A stretch of 41,419 nucleotides of DNA from contig JAUYIQ010000056.1 in NCBI GenBank assembly GCA_030688205.1, positions 1 to 41,419 on the forward strand, in the 5' to 3' direction. Below the pieces are notes generated by a model. The model did not search any database. It had not been told where the DNA came from and saw only the letters and a list, made by a program, of their open reading frames with translations. The DNA comes from Candidatus Curtissbacteria bacterium. Lineage in GTDB: Bacteria > Patescibacteriota > Microgenomatia > Curtissbacterales > GWA2-41-24. Positions 1 to 6,559 of this stretch are shown here, piece by piece; the first letter of the stretch is position 1, and each line of letters opens with the position of its first letter. A program made the translations under genes and the position numbers.

Positions 1-86
1 GTGCCGGGAGAGGGACTCGAACCCTCATGAGCGTTAAGCTCTCTCGTTTTTGAGACGAGATCGTATACCAGTTTCGACATCCCGGC
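1..86 (-). tRNA. tRNA-Leu (anticodon CAA)
   Basis: On the minus strand this folds as a type II tRNA. The acceptor stem GCCGGGA pairs with TCCCGGC. A D stem TCG/CGA is present, and the anticodon stem CTCGT/ACGAG encloses the loop CTCAAAA, so the anticodon is CAA (positions 52-50) and reads UUG. The long variable arm (GAGC/GCTC stem) is diagnostic for Leu, Ser or Tyr, and the T arm GAGGG/CCCTC carries TTCGAGT. The discriminator A and the first C of an apparently encoded CCA end are at positions 2 and 1; the last two bases lie outside the window. It is divergent from pepA. Confidence 0.95.
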
Positions 87-131
87 GCGCTAGTAATTTA
101 GCTTCAGTTATTATATCATTTCAAATTAGCC

Positions 132-1637
132 ATGCGAGTAAATGTTTTAAAAGGCGTCAAACTTTCTGATCTTAAGTGCGAGGTTTTGGTGGTCGGGGTT
201 TTGCCCGGTACGAAATTTGCATCGGATAAAGCAATTCGGGAGGTTGATGAGCTGACCGATGGTGCAATGCTGAGATATCTTTCGAAAAACGAGAAATTCG
301 GTAAAACTTTAGAGGTAGTTCCTTTTCATATCTCCCCAAAAAAACACAAGTTTGTCGAAAAAGTTATTCTTCTTGGGATGGGGAGTTTTGATAATTTGGA
401 CAATTACAAGCTAAGACAAGTTGCTGCATATGCGGGGAAAAATAAAGGAAAGGACACAAAAAGCGTCGCATTTTCACTTCCTGCTGCGGTATCAGTTGCT
501 GATAAGATTGAACTTTTGGTGATTGGGTTTTTGGATGGGAATTTCGATTCGGGGCATCATAAGACCAAACAGGGACACCACCTTGAGTTTGAAGAGCTGG
601 TAATTTTGAGTGACAAAGCTTCAGGCGACATTCAAAAGAGAGTGGATAGAGCACTTATTATTGCAGATTCCATACACAAAGTAAGAGAAGTTGTGAATCA
701 ACCTGCAAATATTGCAACCCCAGAATATTTGGTCAGTTTTGCTAAAAAGATTGCAGCTTCTGAGCAGCTAAAAATTCAAGTATTTTCAGAAAAACAGGTA
801 AACGAGATGGGTATGGGAATTATGGCATCTGTTGCCAAAGGGTCCGATCAGGATCTTTACTTTGTTGTTATGAGATATTTGGGAGCCGGATCTGCCGGGC
901 CAACACTGGCACTTGTGGGGAAAGGCATCACTTTTGATTCCGGTGGAATTTCAATTAAACCCGGAGAGCAAATGGACTGGATGAAGATGGATATGGCAGG
1001 AGCAGCGAGCTGTTTTGGGGCAATGGAAGCGATTTCTAAGCTGAAACCCAAAGTAAATGTAATTGTTGCATGCCCGCTGACTGAAAACTTGCCATCAGGA
1101 AAAGCATCAAAACCGGGAGATGTGGTAAAGGGGCTTTCCGGAAAAACAGTCGAGATTATAAATACAGACGCAGAAGGAAGACTGGTTCTTTCTGATGCTC
1201 TAACCTATGTTCAAAAAAACTTCAAGCCGGACTACATTGTGGATGTAGCTACCCTGACTGGTGCAGTTGTTGTTGCTTTGGGTAATTTGGCAACAGGAGC
1301 GATGGGCAGACCGCAGGAATTCATTGAAGAGGTAATCAAAGCAGGGGAGGCAACCGGTGAGCGAATATGGCAGTTGCCACTTTACGATGAGTACAAGGAA
1401 CTTATAAAAAGCTACATTGCAGATATTGCAAATCTTTCTTCAGGAAAAGGAGCCGGAGCTCAAACAGCTGCAAAGTTTTTGGAAGATTTTGTTGACAGGG
1501 GTCAAAAATGGGTGCATTTGGATATAGCATCAACTGCTTGGGAAGAGTCTGATAAGCCTTATTGTGCAAAAGGCGCAACAGGATCTTCTGTGACAACGCT
1601 GGTTGAATTGGCGATGAATTTGGAGAGGGGAATATGA
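132..1637 (+). CDS. pepA: leucyl aminopeptidase (M17 cytosolic aminopeptidase)
   Basis: A 501-aa M17 zinc/manganese aminopeptidase that removes N-terminal residues from peptides in the cytoplasm. The variable N-terminal domain covers about residues 1-170. The catalytic domain shows the metal/substrate stretch GKGITFDSGG (K264, D269), D287 in the MKMDMAG segment, and the family signature NTDAEGRL at residues 344-351, which holds two metal ligands. Length matches the family (about 480-510). It starts 45 nt from the divergent tRNA-Leu and has no evident Shine-Dalgarno sequence; a TATTAT-like box lies 17 nt upstream. Its stop overlaps the efp start (ATGA), so the two are translationally coupled. 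Function is assigned with high confidence from the motifs; the bacterial family is often hexameric and some members also bind DNA, which cannot be judged here. Confidence 0.96.
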   Translation: MRVNVLKGVKLSDLKCEVLVVGVLPGTKFASDKAIREVDELTDGAMLRYLSKNEKFGKTLEVVPFHISPKKHKFVEKVILLGMGSFDNLDNYKLRQVAAYAGKNKGKDTKSVAFSLPAAVSVADKIELLVIGFLDGNFDSGHHKTKQGHHLEFEELVILSDKASGDIQKRVDRALIIADSIHKVREVVNQPANIATPEYLVSFAKKIAASEQLKIQVFSEKQVNEMGMGIMASVAKGSDQDLYFVVMRYLGAGSAGPTLALVGKGITFDSGGISIKPGEQMDWMKMDMAGAASCFGAMEAISKLKPKVNVIVACPLTENLPSGKASKPGDVVKGLSGKTVEIINTDAEGRLVLSDALTYVQKNFKPDYIVDVATLTGAVVVALGNLATGAMGRPQEFIEEVIKAGEATGERIWQLPLYDEYKELIKSYIADIANLSSGKGAGAQTAAKFLEDFVDRGQKWVHLDIASTAWEESDKPYCAKGATGSSVTTLVELAMNLERGI

Positions 1638-2194
1638 TTTCTGTTACAGAACTTCGAGCAGGAACTGTTTTTGAGGAACGGGGTGACTTTTTTTTGGTGC
1701 TTTCATACGAGCACATCAAAATGGGTCGCGGAGGAGGGACAATCAAAGTTAAAGTGAGGAATCTAGCAAACGGTGCAACCATTGAAAAATCGTTTCCTAA
1801 TGGAAACAGAGTTCAAGAAGCTTCTATAGATCGAAAGAAAGTGCAATATTTATACAGCGACTCGTCAGGATTTCATTTTATGGACAATGAAACTTACGAA
1901 CAATTTACCTTGGCGGATAAATTAGTCGGTGACTACGCGCCTTACCTGAAAGAAGGGCTGGAGCTTTTGCTTTTTACAATTGGGGACAGGCCAATGTACA
2001 TAGAACTGCCAAAAATCCTGGATTATCAGATTACTCAAACCGGGGGAGCTTCCCGGGGTAACACAGTCGGAGCTGCTCAAAAAGACGCGGTTTTGGAAAA
2101 CGGACTTCGGGTTAAAGTGCCCTTGTTTATAAAAAATGGGGAAGTGGTTCGGGTAGACACTAGATCCGGGGCATATGTAGAGCGGGCGAAGTAG
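1634..2194 (+). CDS. efp: elongation factor P
   Basis: A 186-aa EF-P with the usual three beta-barrel domains. It binds between the ribosomal P and E sites and relieves stalling at polyproline stretches. The KOW-like N-terminal domain, the central RVQEASIDRKKVQYLY region and the C-terminal signature near GNTVGAAQKDAVLENG are all recognisable. The domain I loop that reaches the peptidyl-transferase centre reads KMGRGGG, so the tip residue is Arg32 rather than the Lys that EpmA modifies in E. coli. Arg at this site is rhamnosylated by EarP in some proteobacteria, but no earP-like gene is present in this window. The start overlaps the pepA stop by 4 nt and is preceded by the Shine-Dalgarno sequence GAGGGG. 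It is convergent with, and 1 nt from, the next gene. Confidence 0.97.
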   Translation: MISVTELRAGTVFEERGDFFLVLSYEHIKMGRGGGTIKVKVRNLANGATIEKSFPNGNRVQEASIDRKKVQYLYSDSSGFHFMDNETYEQFTLADKLVGDYAPYLKEGLELLLFTIGDRPMYIELPKILDYQITQTGGASRGNTVGAAQKDAVLENGLRVKVPLFIKNGEVVRVDTRSGAYVERAK

Positions 2195-2195
2195 A

Positions 2196-2678
2196 TTAAC
2201 GAGTGTTTGCCAGGATTTGGTCGAAGCCAAAGTTTGGTGCTAAGGTAAGAAACAAAACAATTCCCACCACTACAATTTGAGTGACAAGCCCCCAAGGAAG
2301 TTGAAGTCTCCATTGCGTTTTATGGCTAAGCCAGTCAAACCATGAAAATGGAGGGATATGGAAGCCAAAAATATCCGAGGGAGTTTTAAGCCAGTCCGGA
2401 AGCTGAGCCGCAATCACCATAGAAAATAGATAAATTGGCTCGACGGTATTTCTGAAAAGTAAAATGACAAGAGCAAAACCCAAAAGAACATCGAAAGTTG
2501 CCTCTGTTGTCAAGCGGAGTTTTGTTTTTTTCTTATGGTTTGTTCCCGCATCCCAGTGAGGGATCATGTCTGCCACAAAGTGCGAGATGATGGCAAGCGG
2601 GATTCCTAAAAGGGGATTTGCGACTTTAACTGCGATGCTTGCACCAATCAGGGCGTGTGCGGTTGCTGTCATAAACAA
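2196..2678 (-). CDS. YdjM-like membrane-bound metal-dependent hydrolase
   Basis: A 160-aa polytopic membrane protein. An early His (TAHALIGAS) followed by HFVADMIPHWD near residues 33-43 matches the His/Asp pattern of the YdjM / DUF457 family of predicted inner-membrane metal-dependent hydrolases. About four hydrophobic segments are visible. Substrate and reaction are unknown for the family; it is named by similarity only. It ends 1 nt from efp in convergent orientation and is divergent from the Lgt-like gene across a 177-bp region full of inverted repeats. Its own leader (about 2680-2725 on the minus strand) contains a weak ACCAG/CTGGT hairpin followed by T-rich sequence, which might act as an attenuator. 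The second Met (residue 3) is an alternative start. Confidence 0.7.
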   Translation of the reverse strand: MFMTATAHALIGASIAVKVANPLLGIPLAIISHFVADMIPHWDAGTNHKKKTKLRLTTEATFDVLLGFALVILLFRNTVEPIYLFSMVIAAQLPDWLKTPSDIFGFHIPPFSWFDWLSHKTQWRLQLPWGLVTQIVVVGIVLFLTLAPNFGFDQILANTR

Positions 2679-2738
2679 TTGTCTTAAAACGACAAAAACC
2701 AGTGTTTTTCCTGGTCCATGGCCATAATAACATAGTCT

Positions 2739-2777
2739 GATATATCACATCAAATGGAATAGCCATTGATGTATATC
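2739..2777. other. imperfect inverted repeat in the divergent promoter region
   Basis: The left arm GATATATCACATCAAATGG (2739-2757) and right arm CCATTGATGTATATC (2763-2777) are complementary apart from small bulges, with a 5-nt centre. It lies between the divergent YdjM-like and Lgt-like genes, so it may be an operator or an RNA hairpin. Its function is not known. Confidence 0.5.
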
Positions 2778-2799
2778 GATTGTGCGCAGAATTTGGCTG

Positions 2800-2836
2800 A
2801 TATATGTCTTCCTCTGCTTCGCAGAGCGACATATAT
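2800..2836 (+). other. AT-rich hairpin, copy A of a two-copy motif
   Basis: The outer stem is ATATATGTC/GACATATAT (2800-2808 with 2828-2836). An asymmetric internal loop follows (TTC opposite C), then an inner stem CTCTGC/GCAGAG and a TTC loop. The same design recurs at 5305-5342. It sits just upstream of the TATAAT box of the Lgt-like gene, so as placed it would not be in that gene's mRNA. It may be a DNA operator or cruciform, or part of a longer transcript. Confidence 0.6.
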
Positions 2837-2842
2837 ATGATA

Positions 2843-2855
2843 TATAATACCTCCA
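2843..2855 (+). promoter_or_regulatory. -10 box for the Lgt-like gene, predicted leaderless start
   Basis: A perfect TATAAT at 2843-2848 ends 7 nt before the ATG at 2856, which places the transcription start on or next to the start codon. No convincing -35 box is seen. The bases between are ACCTCCA, so there is no Shine-Dalgarno sequence. Confidence 0.65.
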
Positions 2856-3713
2856 ATGTCCCAGATCATTTTAGTTCTCGCTCTTTTTTTGGCCATTTTT
2901 TGGTCCGTTTTTTTATTTTGGAGGGCATGCAAACATGAACTTATCGAAAGTGAACAAGTTTTCGATATAACAATAGTGGCTTCAATTGGTGCAATGATTA
3001 CTGCTCGCGTATTTGACTATATTGAAAATATTGATACTCTCGGTCTGTCGGTTGCTAAATTTATTTTTTTTAATGCATATGGAGGTTTTGATTTTCGTGG
3101 TGCAATTTTGGGAGCCGGAGTAGCAATCTTTTTATTTTTGAGACATAAGAGGATTAAAACTCTTCATGTTTTAGATCTTGCTGCTGCCCCTATCGTTTTT
3201 GGGCAGTTTGTGTTTAACCTGGCCTTTCTTTTACAAGAAGGCTGGGAAGGCGGAAAATTGTATGCTTTTTCCACTGTTTCTTATTTTCTGATTTTTGTGA
3301 TTCTTAAAAGACTGGCTTCCAGAAAACGCCATTTGGGATTTATTGTATGTTTTTGGTTAGTCGCCTTCTCAATTGTCGATATTGCAATGCTGACTCTTTT
3401 TGGCGAAAGTAGGTTTTTGAGTGTAGCAGTTGGCTATTTAATTGTTGTGCTTGTTTTGTGGCACATCTTTTCAAAAAGAACTTTTGTGCGTGACATAAAA
3501 AATCTTTTTGCACTTGTTTTGCTTTCGGTGTTCAGGTTTAAGCGAATGACAAGGAGTGCTGATGAGACAGGGAAATTTTCCAGGTCCGTTGTGCTTTTCC
3601 CTTTGTTTGTTTCCAAAGCAGTGCTGTCTGTTATAAAATTGATCATTAAAGAGGCGAGACTCGGACTTTTGGACTTTTTGTATGTTCTCGGCTTAAAGCA
3701 TGATAGATATTAA
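2856..3713 (+). CDS. prolipoprotein diacylglyceryl transferase-like membrane protein (degenerate)
   Basis: A 285-aa protein with about seven membrane-spanning segments. The region reading GGFDFRGAILG followed by a basic stretch and LDLAAAPIVFGQ aligns with the Lgt core (typically GGxSFHGGxxG ... LDxxAPxxxxGQ). The His of the HGG motif is Arg here. The Arg/Asn pair and Gly-Glu that follow GQ in active enzymes (GRxGNFxNGE) are not recognisable; the sequence reads FGQFVFNLAFLLQEGW. It is therefore either a very divergent Lgt or an inactive or repurposed relative. It overlaps the next gene by 14 nt and heads a cluster with a DksA-like gene, lspA and rlu. The adjacent signal peptidase II suggests a role in lipoprotein handling, but activity should not be assumed. 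Confidence 0.7.
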   Translation: MSQIILVLALFLAIFWSVFLFWRACKHELIESEQVFDITIVASIGAMITARVFDYIENIDTLGLSVAKFIFFNAYGGFDFRGAILGAGVAIFLFLRHKRIKTLHVLDLAAAPIVFGQFVFNLAFLLQEGWEGGKLYAFSTVSYFLIFVILKRLASRKRHLGFIVCFWLVAFSIVDIAMLTLFGESRFLSVAVGYLIVVLVLWHIFSKRTFVRDIKNLFALVLLSVFRFKRMTRSADETGKFSRSVVLFPLFVSKAVLSVIKLIIKEARLGLLDFLYVLGLKHDRY

Positions 3714-4050
3714 AAATATTTCCAAACGGGTAGAGCTGCAAAGGGATGCAATTGTTGCAATGATAAAAAGGCTTAAGCGTGATGACCCTTTTGCCTCTGT
3801 CGACAGGTCTTTGATTGTGGAACCAGGTACTGATGCAGGAGTGCTTTTTGGGCATGAGCAAGCAGTTGTTATGGAGCAAAGACTAAAAAAAGATCTTTTT
3901 GAAATTGAGTACGCTTTGAAAAAGATAAAAAAAGGCACATACGGACGGTGTGAGAAGTGCGGTAAGGCGATTGAAGCTAAGAGGCTGGAAGTAAAGCCTT
4001 CTGCAATTTATTGTTTTTCCGATGAAAAGAAAATGGAAAAGAAAAGATAG
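3700..4050 (+). CDS. DksA/TraR-family zinc-finger-like protein
   Basis: A 116-aa protein. The N-terminal about 75 residues are helical and charged, as in the coiled coil of DksA/TraR proteins, which enter the RNA polymerase secondary channel. The C-terminal part has the finger sequence CEKCGKAIEAKRLEVKPSA followed by YCFSD. In most family members the second half is CxxC; here the last position is Asp (C-x2-D), so the metal site is C3D or partly lost. The start overlaps the Lgt-like stop by 14 nt and the end overlaps lspA by 29 nt, so it is embedded in one transcription unit. The role in transcription control is inferred from family membership only. Confidence 0.8.
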   Translation: MIDIKNISKRVELQRDAIVAMIKRLKRDDPFASVDRSLIVEPGTDAGVLFGHEQAVVMEQRLKKDLFEIEYALKKIKKGTYGRCEKCGKAIEAKRLEVKPSAIYCFSDEKKMEKKR

Positions 4051-4435
4051 TTTCTTCCTAATAATTCCTTCAATAATTGTTTTAGATCAGATTACAAAAT
4101 TATTGGTTGTTAAATTGGGAATTCAAACTGTTTGTAACAGGGGTTTTGCTTTCGGAATAGCACCGACGTTTTTGAATGGTTTAATTTCGATTTTAGTTTT
4201 AGGAGTCGTTGCTTATCTGGCAATTAAAGAGACCAGAGGCATTTTTTTGCTTGGATATTTTTTAATTATAGCCGGAGGATTGTCGAATTTTTTTGACAGA
4301 CTCGCTCGAGGATGCGTTTTGGATTTTGTTGATTTAAAAATTTGGCCAGTTTTTAACTTGGCAGATAGTGCGATTAGTATTGGAGTTTTTGTATTGGTTA
4401 TATTTGGGATTTTCAAATTCAAAATTAATGCTTAA
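4022..4435 (+). CDS. lspA: signal peptidase II (lipoprotein signal peptidase)
   Basis: A 137-aa integral membrane aspartic protease with four predicted helices. Family blocks are present: LDQITKLLV, NRGFAFGI, then GGLSNFFDRL with catalytic D92 and FNLADSAISIG with catalytic D115. Both active-site Asp residues are intact. It is shorter than the usual 150-170 aa. The known reaction cleaves signal peptides ahead of a diacylglyceryl-modified Cys, so a partner Lgt is expected; the only candidate in the window is the degenerate Lgt-like protein three genes back. It overlaps the dksA-like gene by 29 nt and the rlu start by 8 nt, and the lspA-rlu order is common in bacteria. Confidence 0.92.
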   Translation: MKRKWKRKDSFFLIIPSIIVLDQITKLLVVKLGIQTVCNRGFAFGIAPTFLNGLISILVLGVVAYLAIKETRGIFLLGYFLIIAGGLSNFFDRLARGCVLDFVDLKIWPVFNLADSAISIGVFVLVIFGIFKFKINA

Positions 4436-5270
4436 AAAATTAAAAGTAGTTTTTGAAGACAATTGGATACTGGTAGTTGATAAACCGGCAGGGCTAGTGG
4501 TAAACCGTTCCGAAACAGTTAAGGAAGCAACTTTGCAGGATGAGCTTTCAGAGTATTTTGGACTTGCTGAGGGCGACTTAGGTTTGGGAGACCGGGCAGG
4601 AATTGCTCATAGGCTAGACCGCGAAACATCGGGTCTGTTGGTTGTTGCAAAGACAAAACAAGCCTTTGAAAGTCTTCAAGCTCAGTTTAAAGAGCGGGAA
4701 GTTGTAAAAAAGTATATTGCTCTGGTTCATGGAAAGGTGGGAAGCAGTGAAGGGGTGATAAGCGGAACTTTGCTTCGAATAGAGTCGAAAATTGCAAGAG
4801 TAGGCCACTTTGGGAAATTTGGAATAGTTGACCGGAGGTCCAGTGAGGGACGTCCCTCCTTCACTAAAGTTTCGGAGGGTAAAGAAGCTGTGACAGATTA
4901 TGTCGTTCGTGGCGTATATAGTTTCCGGGAAGAAAAGTTTAAGAAGATAATAGATGGTATGAGAAATACAAAAGCAAGATTCAATTATCTAAAGAAGAAT
5001 GCCCGAGAGTACACGCAAGTTGGCGTTTATCCAAAAACCGGGCGTACACATCAGATCCGCGTACATTTGAAAAGCATTGGTCATCCTGTAGTTTCAGATT
5101 TAATTTACGGTCCAAACAAGTTAATAAATTTTGATCTTTTGTGGTGCCCGAGGCTATTTTTGCACGCTTCGTCAATTGAGTTTACTCATCCAAAGACTAA
5201 AAAGAAGGTGCAATTTTCTTCTGAGCTGCCTGCTGATCTTGAGAAGGCGCTTCTCTTGCTTGAGAAATAG
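4428..5270 (+). CDS. RluA/RluD-family pseudouridine synthase
   Basis: A 280-aa enzyme that converts specific uridines in rRNA or tRNA to pseudouridine. It begins directly with the catalytic-domain strand VVFEDNWILVVDKPAG; no S4 domain is seen. The signature HRLDRETSGL lies at residues 61-70 with catalytic D64. Downstream, KTGRTHQIRVHL and the final GHPVVSDLIYG block are typical. The chosen ATG at 4428 overlaps the lspA stop (ATGCTTAA) and gives the family N-terminus; an in-frame ATG 60 nt upstream would add a non-homologous tail. The middle of the protein (about residues 130-150) is longer than in E. coli RluD, and its DNA includes the 14-bp palindrome GAGGGACGTCCCTC. Target nucleotide cannot be told from sequence. 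Confidence 0.92.
   Translation: MLKKLKVVFEDNWILVVDKPAGLVVNRSETVKEATLQDELSEYFGLAEGDLGLGDRAGIAHRLDRETSGLLVVAKTKQAFESLQAQFKEREVVKKYIALVHGKVGSSEGVISGTLLRIESKIARVGHFGKFGIVDRRSSEGRPSFTKVSEGKEAVTDYVVRGVYSFREEKFKKIIDGMRNTKARFNYLKKNAREYTQVGVYPKTGRTHQIRVHLKSIGHPVVSDLIYGPNKLINFDLLWCPRLFLHASSIEFTHPKTKKKVQFSSELPADLEKALLLLEK
4845..4858. repeat. perfect 14-bp palindrome inside rlu
   Basis: GAGGGACGTCCCTC lies in the coding sequence of a loop that is longer than in model RluD proteins. It may be a remnant of a small palindromic insertion or simply a coding coincidence. Confidence 0.6.
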
Positions 5271-5289
5271 TAATTAGCCTTGGTAGAAT
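5260..5289 (+). promoter_or_regulatory. promoter for the 47-aa protein gene
   Basis: TTGAGA (5260-5265), an 18-nt spacer and TAGAAT (5284-5289). The predicted transcription start near 5296 gives a leader of about 74 nt that contains the hairpin at 5305-5342. The -35 box lies in the last codons of rlu. Confidence 0.5.
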
Positions 5290-5304
5290 GAGGGTATAGG
5301 TGAT

Positions 5305-5342
5305 ATTTTATGTCTTTCTCTCTTGCGAGAGGGACATAAAAT
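5305..5342 (+). other. 5' leader hairpin, copy B of a two-copy motif
   Basis: The outer stem ATTTTATGTC/GACATAAAAT is 10 perfect pairs. A TTT/G internal loop, an inner stem CTCTC/GAGAG and a TTGC loop follow. The layout matches the hairpin at 2800-2836: ATGTC, TTY, CTCT...AGAG, one base, GACAT. It lies 28 nt before the start of the 47-aa gene. There is no T tract, so it is not an ordinary terminator. Confidence 0.65.
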
Positions 5343-5369
5343 TTATCAGAAAGAAGTGAGGTAAATTTT

Positions 5370-5513
5370 ATGGGTGGCGTATACGGCGGTTTTTTTAAAG
5401 GTGATAAGAAGAAAAAGAAGAAGGAATATTTAGAGAAGCAAGCTTTAAATATTCCAAAAGTTTACTCGGTGCCAAAAGTCGAGATTATTGGTAAAGGCAA
5501 AAGGGACAAATAA
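5370..5513 (+). CDS. small basic protein, 47 aa
   Basis: The ORF runs ATG to TAA and begins MGGVYGGFFKG, followed by a run of Lys (DKKKKKKE) and a second half with two valine-proline-lysine stretches (IPKVYSVPKVEIIG). A GAGG Shine-Dalgarno-like sequence lies 7 nt upstream of the ATG, and a promoter and leader hairpin precede it. These signals and the plausible composition argue that it is real. No known family is recognised. The basic charge would fit nucleic-acid or ribosome binding, but that is a guess. Confidence 0.65.
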   Translation: MGGVYGGFFKGDKKKKKKEYLEKQALNIPKVYSVPKVEIIGKGKRDK

Positions 5514-5557
5514 ATTTTAATTCTCCAAAAGGTGTAAGGAAAGTAGATTTGAGAGTG

Positions 5558-5574
5558 GCTAGGCAAAGTCTAGC
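5558..5574 (+). other. small hairpin just before a GTG start
   Basis: GCTAG (5558-5562) pairs with CTAGC (5570-5574) around a 7-nt loop, ending 2 nt before the GTG start at 5577. It may affect initiation of the LytR_C-domain gene, which has no nearby Shine-Dalgarno sequence. Confidence 0.4.
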
Positions 5575-5576
5575 TT

Positions 5577-6554
5577 GTGACAGATTATCATAAAAAACGT
5601 ACGGGTTTTGGTCAGTCGGAAACTTTAAATAAGTGGCGCAGAATGCTGGCTGTTTTTGTCCTGGTCACTTTGGTTTTTGCAATAATTTCCGGAATTGGCA
5701 AAACTATTGCCTTTGGGAAAATTTTAGGTACATCAACGTGGGATGGAAACTCTTCAGTTTCTATAATCAGAAACACAAACCCTCCATCTATTTTGATTTG
5801 GCAGACTTATCCCAAGCGCCTGATAGTGCTTACTCTGGATTCTGATTTGAAACTGGTTATTGGTGATACTTGGCGAGGAGTAAAAGGTGTGGGAGAGATT
5901 TTTGAAAAGCTTAGCGGAGCTGAGGCACGAAAGGTTGTTGCAAGCGGTATTCATGTCCCTATTACCAACTATGTATATTTTGAAAAAGATGAAAACCGTC
6001 ATCGTGATAATTTCGAAGACGAATTTAGGCGGTTCGCCGCAATAACAACACCGCTTTCAATTCTAGTTTATGGAGTGGGTGACGTAGATACCGATATTGC
6101 TCGAATGGATATAATTAGATTGTGGTGGCAGGTGAAATCCTTAAGTGTAGATGATATAGAAATTGTAGATTCAACAGCAATGACAGAAAATGTTGCTCTT
6201 TCCGGCGGCCAAAAGGTTTTAGGGGTTGACGATGTTTCCATGCATGCACTGCTTTCAAAATATATGGAAAACCGCAAGATTTTAGAGTCTTCCCAAAAAG
6301 TTACTATTATTAACGCATCCGGAGTGTCCGGAACAGGTAAGCTTGCATCTGATTTTGTTTCTGCTGTAGGCGGAACGGTTGAATCTGTTGAGGCTGCAGA
6401 CGTTGTTGATGTGACTAGCATGATAGCTGAAAAGTCTTATACCTCAACATATTTGGCAAAGCTGTTCGATTGTGTTATAACTTCTGGACCGATTAATAGT
6501 CGCGGGTCAATAAGAATAGTCATTGGACGCGATTTTGCCCAAAAATACTTTTAA
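5577..6554 (+). CDS. LytR C-terminal-domain membrane protein
   Basis: A 325-aa protein with a GTG start; an in-frame TAG at 5571 rules out any longer form. It has a short cytoplasmic N-terminus, one membrane segment at about residues 23-50 (MLAVFVLVTLVFAIISGIG), and an extracytoplasmic region. Residues about 65-215 resemble a shortened LytR/CpsA/Psr-like fold but lack recognisable catalytic Arg/Asp motifs. The last about 85 residues (VTIINASGVSGTGKLASDF ... SRGSIRIVIGRDF) match the LytR_C domain, which often accompanies cell-wall polymer ligases. A role in the cell envelope is inferred. It is followed after 5 nt by a coiled-coil membrane protein, probably in the same operon. Confidence 0.75.
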   Translation: MTDYHKKRTGFGQSETLNKWRRMLAVFVLVTLVFAIISGIGKTIAFGKILGTSTWDGNSSVSIIRNTNPPSILIWQTYPKRLIVLTLDSDLKLVIGDTWRGVKGVGEIFEKLSGAEARKVVASGIHVPITNYVYFEKDENRHRDNFEDEFRRFAAITTPLSILVYGVGDVDTDIARMDIIRLWWQVKSLSVDDIEIVDSTAMTENVALSGGQKVLGVDDVSMHALLSKYMENRKILESSQKVTIINASGVSGTGKLASDFVSAVGGTVESVEAADVVDVTSMIAEKSYTSTYLAKLFDCVITSGPINSRGSIRIVIGRDFAQKYF

Positions 6555-6559
6555 TAATT

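Noticed and set aside
4368..4427. Upstream ATG for the pseudouridine synthase
   Set aside because: It lies out of frame within lspA and adds a hydrophobic tail not found in RluA-family proteins; the ATG at 4428 overlaps the lspA stop in the usual coupled way.
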